Positions 8,944 to 16,175 of a stretch of 64,000 bases of DNA are shown in pieces. A program made the position numbers and the translations under genes. The notes under the pieces were generated by a model that was not told the DNA's origin, did not search any database, and saw nothing but the letters and a program-made list of their open reading frames with translations. Location of the stretch: positions 99,918 to 163,917 of the forward strand of contig CALDUY010000003.1 in the NCBI GenBank assembly GCA_937923405.1, given 5' to 3'. The stretch comes from an uncultured Gemmataceae bacterium. GTDB taxonomy: Bacteria; Planctomycetota; Planctomycetia; Gemmatales; Gemmataceae. Each line of letters opens with the position of its first letter. Within the stretch, counting starts at the first letter, position 1.

Positions 8944-10698
8944 TTATCCTCCAGCAAGAACTCGAATCACTACACAGGTAACGTCGTCACCATGTCCTTC
9001 CGGTTCCCAGTCCGTCGGTTCCCGGTGTCGCGAGACGGCGGCAGCGACTAGTTGTTCAACCAGAGCCGACGCCGGGCTATCTGGTTGAATCAGTTGGGGT
9101 AACTCGAATGGTTCCAGATAGCCCCCCTCCTCGATCAGACCGTCACTGCACAGGATCAAAACATCTCCCGGCTGCAACTTCCACCGCCGCACTCGTGGGG
9201 TACAGCGATCGAGACACGGCACGAGTTGGCCTGATTCGGTCGTTTCGCCGACTCCCAGACAGTGATACAGCGCGAAAGCATCGGCACCCAACTCGCGCAG
9301 TTGTTCGGGCGGATAGCCTGCGGCCAAGTAGACACAACGCACGTCGCCATCGACGGTCAGCTGTTCCGCCTGCCCATTGGAGATCAGGTAGGCGCGACTA
9401 TCGCCGGCACTGGCCAGCAACAGTTCGTTGCCACGAATGACCGCAGCCACGATGGTGGTACTCATCCAATCGCACGGATCGATCGGCTCGTCCTTGGGAG
9501 CGACTTGCAAAGCCGCTTGCAGGATGGCGGCTGTTGCCTCGACACACGCCTGGGCCACTTCTTCCTCAGTGGAGTTCGGCGTCAGGTGACGTGAGAGAAC
9601 CTCGACGGCCAAGGAACTGGCTAGCTCGCCACTGCCGATTCGAGTCAAGGTGACGCCATCGGCTACCAGAGCGACCAAGCCCTGCTTCCCTGGTAAGATG
9701 GCGTAAGCATCCTGGTTCGGCAAGCCCATCGCGACATGAGTCCGACCAATCGCAGTGCCACCGGCCAGATCGAAGCGGAGCGGTTGTGTGCCCCCCAACC
9801 GAGCATGGGCCTGATCGACTGCTTCGGCGAGAGCTTCGACGAACAACCGAACCGAAGCAAAGCGATCCGACGGTTCGCGAGCTAGCCCACGCTGCAGAAC
9901 AGGGGCAATTCCAGGTGGTAAGGTCGGTTGATAGATCCGCAATGGGGGAATCTCGAACTGGAACGCCTCCAGCCCTTGGCCGGGAAAGCCGTCCGGCAAC
10001 AGGCCGGCCAAGCGATAGTAAGCGTACAGCGCCACATGGAAGACATCCGTCGCTGGGCCAAGACGTTCGGCCCGGAAGGAGAACAACTCCGGCGGAGAGT
10101 ACGCGGTGGACAACCGTACGCTGGTGGGGCACTGTCGCTGGGCAAACAAAGCTAGGTCCAGCGAAGTGATCTGAACTTGCTGGCCGGCGACGTGCAACGT
10201 GGCAGGATCGAAATTCAGCCAGATCCAGCCCGCTTGATGCAAGGGCGAGAGAACTCGCTCCAACAGGCGACACAGAGCCAGCGTGTCGTTGAGTCGAGCC
10301 AGCAGGTCGTCGGGGGGCGGTTGCAACAGTGGACAGGTCGCGCCGATCAGTCCCGAGGCCAGCACCAGCCAACCTTCCTCCAGCGGCACCACTTCCAGCG
10401 GAGCCAGACCGGGCAGTTGCTGTCGGACCCGCTGCTGAATACGGTCGGCCAAATCTTCCCACCAACTACGACTCAGGGCATAGACGCGGAGGGGCACGCC
10501 GTCCAACAGAGTAGAGTGAGCCTGCCAAGCGTCCGCGGGAAACTCTCCGGCAAATCCGCTTAGATCGACAACACGTCCGGACGGAAGGAGGGTGTTCGTC
10601 GGTAGCTTGGCCGAAACCTCGAAGGGGATTAGAGCGCGACAGCGATCGCAGATAAACCGCCCCTCGGACTTGTGCCCGCATCTGGGACAGACGACCAT
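8944..10698 (-). CDS. zinc ribbon - pseudokinase - PP2C phosphatase fusion
   Basis: ATG 10698 is chosen because AAGGAAGG lies just upstream; the frame extends to 10767 without a good ribosome site. Residues 4-20 form a zinc ribbon (CPRCGH then CDRC). Residues 60-290 align by eye with a Ser/Thr kinase fold, including the C-terminal GLAREPSDRFAS segment, but the catalytic loop is degraded (HQAGWIWLNFDPATL where HRD and the downstream lysine/asparagine belong) and DFG reads SLD. It should therefore be a catalytically dead pseudokinase. Residues 300-584 are a PP2C domain with NQDAY, LVADG, ASAGDSRAYL, LCSDGL and a final GDDVT that retain the metal-binding aspartates. A regulatory phosphatase is inferred. 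It is followed closely by the P450 gene. Confidence 0.8.
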   Translation of the reverse strand: MVVCPRCGHKSEGRFICDRCRALIPFEVSAKLPTNTLLPSGRVVDLSGFAGEFPADAWQAHSTLLDGVPLRVYALSRSWWEDLADRIQQRVRQQLPGLAPLEVVPLEEGWLVLASGLIGATCPLLQPPPDDLLARLNDTLALCRLLERVLSPLHQAGWIWLNFDPATLHVAGQQVQITSLDLALFAQRQCPTSVRLSTAYSPPELFSFRAERLGPATDVFHVALYAYYRLAGLLPDGFPGQGLEAFQFEIPPLRIYQPTLPPGIAPVLQRGLAREPSDRFASVRLFVEALAEAVDQAHARLGGTQPLRFDLAGGTAIGRTHVAMGLPNQDAYAILPGKQGLVALVADGVTLTRIGSGELASSLAVEVLSRHLTPNSTEEEVAQACVEATAAILQAALQVAPKDEPIDPCDWMSTTIVAAVIRGNELLLASAGDSRAYLISNGQAEQLTVDGDVRCVYLAAGYPPEQLRELGADAFALYHCLGVGETTESGQLVPCLDRCTPRVRRWKLQPGDVLILCSDGLIEEGGYLEPFELPQLIQPDSPASALVEQLVAAAVSRHREPTDWEPEGHGDDVTCVVIRVLAGG

Positions 10699-10795
10699 CC
10701 CGCCTTCCTTCATACCTAAGATTCTGGCGTAGAACCTATTACAGCCGATCAGGCCGTCTCGGTGCAACGGAAAAGCAGAAAGAGCCGCCGAAAGT

Positions 10796-11695
10796 TTAAC
10801 GCCGCTGGGCCGCTATCTGCCGCGCGAAGGCGACGAGATGCGACATCCGATCGCCGTGATGCGTGAAGGTCATCCGTTGGCGAATGGAGTCGGTCAGCGC
10901 TCGTCCGCCGACGGTGACAGCGATGCCCTGAAGGGCGGCTTCATGGTACATCGCCTCATAACCGGCGAGGAACCCCTCGACGTCAGCGAGATAGCTGCAC
11001 GACAACCAGATGAGGTTGGGTTTGGAATCGAGCATGGCCCGGCGAAAGGAGGCAAAAGGAGTGTTCGGTCCAATATTGAGGACGCGCCACCCCATGTCGC
11101 GGAAGGTCATCTCGATGAGTAGGTTGGCCAAGATGTAGTGATCGAACTCCGGACCACCGCCGATCGCCAAAAGGCGACCCGGTGGAACTTCACCCCCCGA
11201 TTCCAGTTTAGCCTTGAGGCCAAGCAAGGCCGACAAGCAAACCTGGGTCGCACGATGCTCTTCGTAGACATCGAGTTGGCCGCCAGCCCAGCCGTGACCA
11301 ACCCGAGCCATTACCGGAGCAATCACGTCATCGGCGATGCGGGCCACCTCCATGCCGGCTTGGTGCGCCGACAAAATCAGCATGCGAGCCTCATCGGCAT
11401 CGTCGACGAGCAAAGTGTCATAAAAGCGATCCGGCAAGGTGGCAAAATCGAACGGTTGGATCGTGGCGTCCTTGCCCAGCAAGAGGTTCAGATCGACGCG
11501 CGGCCAGTTACGCTGATTGGCATAGGTGAGGACGTCGCTGACGAGAATCTTGCGATGCCCTCCCTCAGTCCGCTGGGCCGGCAGCTTTTCCTCATCCACC
11601 CAACGCTTCACCGTAGTTTCGCTGACTCCCAGCGCGCGTGCTACCAGTTGCGGACTGACATAGCGGCGTTCTGGAATTAGTTGAGGAGTGGTCAC
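10796..11695 (-). CDS. MerR-family regulator with B12-binding domain (CarH/LitR type)
   Basis: A GTG start at 11695 gives 299 residues, the usual length for the family; the longer frame to 11833 has no recognisable sequence. Residues 10-52 form a MerR winged HTH (SETTVKRWVDEEKLPAQRTEGGHRK). Residues 75-165 are the helical B12-binding cap and carry the signature Wx9EH (W136, E146, H147) that marks CarH/LitR photoreceptors. Residues 172-299 are the Rossmann-like cobalamin domain; its lower-ligand histidine is probably H186 in PEFDHYILA, a slight variant of the usual ExHxxG. CarH proteins bind adenosylcobalamin, repress promoters as tetramers in the dark, and release DNA in light. It is divergent from the sigma factor gene beginning at 11967, its likely target. 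Confidence 0.85.
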   Translation of the reverse strand: MTTPQLIPERRYVSPQLVARALGVSETTVKRWVDEEKLPAQRTEGGHRKILVSDVLTYANQRNWPRVDLNLLLGKDATIQPFDFATLPDRFYDTLLVDDADEARMLILSAHQAGMEVARIADDVIAPVMARVGHGWAGGQLDVYEEHRATQVCLSALLGLKAKLESGGEVPPGRLLAIGGGPEFDHYILANLLIEMTFRDMGWRVLNIGPNTPFASFRRAMLDSKPNLIWLSCSYLADVEGFLAGYEAMYHEAALQGIAVTVGGRALTDSIRQRMTFTHHGDRMSHLVAFARQIAAQRR

Positions 11696-11834
11696 GGCTG
11701 TGGTCGTTCTCTTCCCTGGAAAGAATCCAAAACAGTCAAACCGACAAAATAGTATAAGCGATCGCACCGTCTCGATCCAGTCCCATGCTTCGACGAACTT
11801 CAACACACCCCAAAGGTTTACAGCGATTTCCACC

Positions 11835-11851
11835 TGTGACGATTCTGTAAT
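11835..11851. promoter_or_regulatory. possible operator half-sites for the B12-MerR regulator
   Basis: TGTGAC (11835-11840) and TGTAAT (11846-11851) are spaced exactly 11 bases apart, just upstream of the sigma factor promoter. CarH-type repressors are known to contact direct repeats of about this spacing around the -35 element. The match is short and could be chance. Confidence 0.25.
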
Positions 11852-11866
11852 CTTGATTTTTATCCC

Positions 11867-11894
11867 TTGACACTTTCCAAAAGGTTCTTAGACT
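11867..11894 (+). promoter_or_regulatory. promoter of the sigma-70 family factor gene
   Basis: TTGACA (11867-11872), a 16-base spacer and TAGACT (11889-11894) form a good housekeeping-type promoter. It would give a leader of roughly 65 bases before the ATG at 11967. A GTG at 11898 would lie almost on the transcription start, which argues against that start. Confidence 0.6.
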
Positions 11895-11966
11895 GAGGTG
11901 AACGATTTGAATGTTTTAGCTGTTTCAGCTGATTTGAAACGACCACATGCAGGGGGAGTCGGACTC

Positions 11967-12767
11967 ATGACGCAAGCAGCGCTGAACGAGACGCGGAAGC
12001 AGAAGCCCTCCTCGAACGAGGGACCATACCATGTCAGCCACCCGACGTTTGAATGCAGCGATGCTGAACGCGTCTATGGCCCGACTTCGGTGACACACGA
12101 CGAATCAGGGCAGTCGCACATGCCCGACGAGATCACCCGCGATTTTGCCAAGCGAATGCACTATGCCGCCTGGCGAGCGGCTCGCGCCAAGAGTGAAACT
12201 GCCAAGGCCCAGTGGCAGCGAACCTATTTGCACTTCCGTGATCGCATCGTCATGGGCAATCGCAAGCTAATTTACCGAGCTGTGCGTCGCTGGAGTCCGC
12301 CGCAGTCGATGGCCGACGACATGACCGGCGATTGCCAAATCGTGCTGATTCAGGCAGTGGCGGCCTATAATCCCTGGTTGGGTATTCGCTTCAGCACCTA
12401 TGCCTTTACCTGTCTGATGCGAGCGTTGTCGCGAATTTCTCAGCGTCAGGCGAACGATCGGCTGGCCAAGTCCATGACTCTGGATGCGCTTCCCGACGGA
12501 GAACCACGAGACGACAGCTCTGAGGATCTTCCAACCAGCCGCATGGCTCAGATCGACCAGTACCTCAGCGAGCATCATGAACTGCTGTCGTCGCGAGAAA
12601 AAAAGGTGCTGGCTCGACGATTCAGCCTGGACGAGCAAGCACGCTCTGGCACGCTGGAACAGGTGGGTCGTGAACTGGGTCTGTCGAAGGAGCGCGTCCG
12701 CCAGGTGCAGGCCAGTGCGTTAGGTAAACTGCGTGCGGTACTGCTGGATGGCGCGTTGCCCAGCTGA
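11967..12767 (+). CDS. RNA polymerase sigma factor, sigma-70 family
   Basis: ATG 11967 has AGGGGGAG (11951-11958) eight bases upstream, giving 266 residues. Region 2 is clear (residues about 105-165: [24 protein letters not shown] then [15 protein letters not shown]), and region 4 is at the C-terminus (about 205-260: [13 protein letters not shown], then the [18 protein letters not shown]). Region 3 is missing or very short, so it is an alternative sigma, not the housekeeping one. The first 80 residues are not recognised. It faces the B12-MerR regulator across a shared upstream region, the same arrangement as litR/litS in streptomycetes, which suggests light- or B12-dependent expression (inference). 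Confidence 0.85.
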   Translation: MTQAALNETRKQKPSSNEGPYHVSHPTFECSDAERVYGPTSVTHDESGQSHMPDEITRDFAKRMHYAAWRAARAKSETAKAQWQRTYLHFRDRIVMGNRKLIYRAVRRWSPPQSMADDMTGDCQIVLIQAVAAYNPWLGIRFSTYAFTCLMRALSRISQRQANDRLAKSMTLDALPDGEPRDDSSEDLPTSRMAQIDQYLSEHHELLSSREKKVLARRFSLDEQARSGTLEQVGRELGLSKERVRQVQASALGKLRAVLLDGALPS

Positions 12768-12822
12768 GCGATTTCCGTGAATTCGAACGGTACGTTGGAC
12801 GCGATCAAGCCGGACTAATAGA

Positions 12823-12866
12823 CCAGTGCCATCCTGATCTCTCCCGAGATTTTCGCCCGGCACTGG
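12823..12866. other. inverted repeat between sigma factor and MFS genes
   Basis: CCAGTGCC (12823-12830) and GGCACTGG (12859-12866) are perfect complements 28 bases apart. They could close a stem-loop acting as terminator for the sigma factor gene or as leader structure for the transporter. No U-run follows, so a classical terminator is not certain. Confidence 0.4.
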
Positions 12867-12901
12867 GCTTATCTCGCCGCTTGACGAGGAGACATACCGC
12901 A

Positions 12902-14704
12902 ATGAGTTCGCGAACGACTGATGGAGCAGTGGCTCCAAACGCCTTCCGTCTACTTCTGGCTGGCTTCATGGCCATCCTGGCAGCTGGCATTGGTTTCGCC
13001 ATCCGGGGCGGAATTCTTGGTGCGTGGTCGAAACAGTACGGATTCACTGGGGCCGAACTCGGGACCATCGGTGGATCCGGCCTCACGGGCTTTTGCTTCG
13101 GCATCATCATCGGCGGTGTCATCGCTGACAAAATCGGTTACGGCAAGTTGGTCATCGCTGCTTTCCTGTTTCACGTGCTCTCGGCTGTGGTCACCTTCCT
13201 GGCCCCGGACGCTCGGCTCGGCGACACCGACGTCGCACTGAAAGCCTCTGCCTTTTCGTTCCTCTACTGGGGAACCTTCATCTTTGCCCTGGCGAACGGC
13301 ACGCTGGAGGCCGTTGCTAATCCACTCGTTGCGACTCTCTATCCGAATAATCGAACGCACTACCTGAACATTCTTCACGCCAGCTGGCCTGCGGGGCTGG
13401 TGCTGGGCGGGGTCTGCGGCTGGGTTCTGGGCGAACAATACAACGTCTACTGGAAAGATCAACTTGCCTTGTTTCTCATCCCAACTTTGCTCTACGGCCT
13501 GATGTTTCTGGGCCAGAGCATGCCCCGATCTGAGGCGTCCAAGCAGGGGCTTAGCTTCGGCGAGATGTACCGCGACGTCGGCATCCTTGGCAGCCTGATT
13601 GTTTGCTTCCTGCTCGCGCTTTTCGCTGCCGACATTGTCAAGCCGCTCCTCACTACTCCGCCTGCGGAGACTGCGACTGCCGAGGAGATTCAGAAGGCCG
13701 CCGACAAGGCTACGGAACTGAGCAGGTACATCGGCTATGGCATCGGTGGAGCGTTGCTCGTCCTCGTCACCATCCTTACCCGGTTCTCGATTGGTTCATT
13801 CCTGCTCTTCGTGCTGTTTCTCGCTCATGCTCTCGTTGGGGCGGTCGAACTCGGCACCGATGGCTGGATGCAGAACATTACCGGAAACCTGCTCACCACG
13901 TCCGAGGGGCGCATCCTCTTCGTCTTTGCCTCGACGATCATGTTTATCCTGCGGTTCTGTTCCGACTTCATCGAACGAAAGCTTGGCCTGTCACCGATCA
14001 GCATCTTGCTGGCCTGCTCCGTGTTCGCCTGTGTCGGCTTGTTATTGTCCTCGCAAATGGAGACGTTCGGGTTCGCTCTGTTGGCCATCGGCATTTACGG
14101 CGTCGGTAAGACATTCTTCTGGCCAACGATGCTCGCGGTTGCCAGCGATCGCTTTCCGCGCACCGGAGCGGTCGCCATCAGCATCATGGGTGGCATCGGC
14201 ATGCTCTCCGCAGGGCTGATTGGCTCGCCGGGGCTAGGCTACGCCAAGGACCGGTTCTCCGGCGAGGCTCTGCGGGACAAGAACCCGGCCCTGTTCACCG
14301 CCGAGGAGTACAAGGCGGGCAAGGCCAGCGAGTTTCTCTTCCTGGGCGAAGCCTACGGGATCAATCCGGCGAAACTCGACGCGATTCAGGAGAAGAACAA
14401 AAAGGCGCTGGAAGAACCGGGTAAGAAAGGGCCGATCAATCTGATCCCGGTGTCGTTCCTGTTCAACGTGACGGGATTCGAGCCGGAGAAGAAAGAACCT
14501 GCCGATGAGGCCGCTCCCGCTCCACAATTGACGCAGGAAGAAAGAGACGTGCTCAACGCCAGCATCACCGGAGATCGACGAACCCTGATCGCGGATGCGG
14601 CGATTCCGGCCACGATGGCGGTCATTTATCTGGGATTGCTGCTCTACTTCATGGCGATCGGCGGCTATAAACCGAAGACTCTCGACGGTCACGGCGGCCA
14701 CTGA
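12902..14704 (+). CDS. MFS-type membrane transporter
   Basis: ATG 12902 follows GAGGAGA with a nine-base spacer; 600 residues. About twelve hydrophobic helices are visible, starting with a first helix at about 16-38. The segment [12 protein letters not shown] (about 78-89) is the loop 2-3 motif typical of major facilitator superfamily proteins. The protein is longer than most MFS carriers (400-500 residues) because of an inserted cytoplasmic stretch (about 225-245) and a charged segment of about 130 residues before the last helix, rich in Lys/Glu and containing two long loops. The substrate is not recognisable. A strong bidirectional terminator follows immediately. Confidence 0.8.
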   Translation: MSSRTTDGAVAPNAFRLLLAGFMAILAAGIGFAIRGGILGAWSKQYGFTGAELGTIGGSGLTGFCFGIIIGGVIADKIGYGKLVIAAFLFHVLSAVVTFLAPDARLGDTDVALKASAFSFLYWGTFIFALANGTLEAVANPLVATLYPNNRTHYLNILHASWPAGLVLGGVCGWVLGEQYNVYWKDQLALFLIPTLLYGLMFLGQSMPRSEASKQGLSFGEMYRDVGILGSLIVCFLLALFAADIVKPLLTTPPAETATAEEIQKAADKATELSRYIGYGIGGALLVLVTILTRFSIGSFLLFVLFLAHALVGAVELGTDGWMQNITGNLLTTSEGRILFVFASTIMFILRFCSDFIERKLGLSPISILLACSVFACVGLLLSSQMETFGFALLAIGIYGVGKTFFWPTMLAVASDRFPRTGAVAISIMGGIGMLSAGLIGSPGLGYAKDRFSGEALRDKNPALFTAEEYKAGKASEFLFLGEAYGINPAKLDAIQEKNKKALEEPGKKGPINLIPVSFLFNVTGFEPEKKEPADEAAPAPQLTQEERDVLNASITGDRRTLIADAAIPATMAVIYLGLLLYFMAIGGYKPKTLDGHGGH

Positions 14705-14714
14705 CGCAGATGCT

Positions 14715-14750
14715 TCAGCCAGCCGTGCCCAGAATAGCACGGCTGGCTGA
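14715..14750. terminator. bidirectional terminator between convergent genes
   Basis: A perfect 14-base inverted repeat (14715-14728 with 14737-14750; TCAGCCAGCCGTGC and its complement) has an eight-base loop. It sits between the stops of the converging MFS and DUF1501 genes. U-runs are absent, but position and strength support a terminator role. Confidence 0.7.
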
Positions 14751-14758
14751 GTGTTCGA

Positions 14759-16162
14759 TCAACTCAAGATCTCGCGCACGACGTGTCCATGTACATCGGT
14801 CAGACGGAAGTCGCGGCCGCTGTATCGGTAGGTCAGCTTTTCATGGTCCAGCCCCAGTTGGTGCAGGATGGTCGCGTGCAGATCGTGCATGTGGACCTTG
14901 TTCTCGACGGCAGCAAAGCCGAACTCGTCGGTCTTACCGTGCGCGACGCCAGGCCGAACGCCGCCACCGGCCAGCCAGACGGTGAAGCCGCCCGGGTTGT
15001 GGTCGCGGCCTGTGCCGTTCTTCTCGGCATATGGGGTCCGACCGAACTCGCTGCCCCACCAGACCAGCGTGTCGTCGAGCAAACCTCGTGCTTTCAGATC
15101 GGTCAGCAAGCCCGAGATCGGCTGATCGACCGCTTGAGCATGGACAGCATGCTTGGCCAGGGTCGAGTGTTGATCCCATGCCGGGTTGGCGGTGTTGTCG
15201 CCATATGTCACCTGAACGAAACGGACCCCCGCCTCGCACAGTCGACGGGCCATCAGGCACTGCGTTCCGAACCGGTCGGTCTCCTTCGCTCCTATGCCGT
15301 AGAGCCGGCGAGTCGCTTCGGTTTCGCGCGACAGGTCCAGCACGTCGGGCGCGTTTTGCTGCATCTTCCAGCCAAGCTCATAGGAACGAATCACCGCGTC
15401 TAATTCGGTGTCACCGGGCTTGCCCCGAAGCTGTTCCTCGTTGATTGCCTGCAACAGATCGAGCTGTCGCCGCTGCGCGTGGGGCGACAGTCGTGGATGA
15501 GTCAGATTGCGGAAGACGGCATCGCTGACCGGACCGCCGGCCTTGCCCAGAGCGGTGCCCTGATACTTCGCCGGAAGAAAAGCGTTCCCGAAGTTTCGCG
15601 GGCCGCCGTTCCCTGACGACGGTGCGATGGAAACAAAGCCCGGTAGGTTCTCGTTGGCCGAGCCGAGACCATAGAGAATCCACGAGCCGATGGACGGTCT
15701 TACAAAGTTTGTCGATCCGCAATGAAGGAAAAGAGTCGCCGGACCGTGGGCCACGCCTTCCGTGTGTAGCGAGTGAATGAAGCATAGGTCGTCGACGTGC
15801 TCGTTCAGCTTGGGGAACAGATCCGACGCCCAGCGACCGCACTGGCCATGCTGGCGGAACTTCCACAACGGCTTCATCACGCGATGCGACGAGCCACGCA
15901 TCCCGGTGTTGGCCAGCACCCGGGCATCGTCGAAGGCCAGCCGTTTGCCGTCGTCGCGTTCCAGTCGAGGTTTGTAGTCGAAGGAATCGACCTGGCTGAC
16001 GCCGCCCTGCATGAACAGAAAGATGACCCGCTTGGCTCGCGCGGCAAGATGCGGCCCCGGCGAACTGGCCCGCGCTGTCAGTCCGGACAGGGCGAGATAA
16101 CCAAACCCACAGGCGGCGGCTTGCAACGCCGCCCGACGGGACAGCAGTCCAAGAGATTCCAT
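14759..16162 (-). CDS. DUF1501 family protein (sulfatase-like fold), first operon
   Basis: A 467-residue exported protein with a twin-arginine-like leader (SRRAALQAAACGFGYLALSG, residues 8-27). The body matches DUF1501: FLFMQGGVSQVDSFDYKP near 50, the HSLHTEGVAHGPA region, WWGSEFGRTPYAEKNGTGRDHNP near 375-395, and a C-terminal HMHDLHATILHQLGLDHEKL. The family has an alkaline-phosphatase/sulfatase-like fold, is greatly expanded in planctomycetes, and its activity is not established. It begins 14 bases after the stop of the DUF1549/DUF1553 gene and so forms the usual two-gene operon. GAGGGGAAG serves as ribosome site. Confidence 0.9.
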   Translation of the reverse strand: MESLGLLSRRAALQAAACGFGYLALSGLTARASSPGPHLAARAKRVIFLFMQGGVSQVDSFDYKPRLERDDGKRLAFDDARVLANTGMRGSSHRVMKPLWKFRQHGQCGRWASDLFPKLNEHVDDLCFIHSLHTEGVAHGPATLFLHCGSTNFVRPSIGSWILYGLGSANENLPGFVSIAPSSGNGGPRNFGNAFLPAKYQGTALGKAGGPVSDAVFRNLTHPRLSPHAQRRQLDLLQAINEEQLRGKPGDTELDAVIRSYELGWKMQQNAPDVLDLSRETEATRRLYGIGAKETDRFGTQCLMARRLCEAGVRFVQVTYGDNTANPAWDQHSTLAKHAVHAQAVDQPISGLLTDLKARGLLDDTLVWWGSEFGRTPYAEKNGTGRDHNPGGFTVWLAGGGVRPGVAHGKTDEFGFAAVENKVHMHDLHATILHQLGLDHEKLTYRYSGRDFRLTDVHGHVVREILS

Positions 16163-16175
16163 ACCTGGCTTCCCC

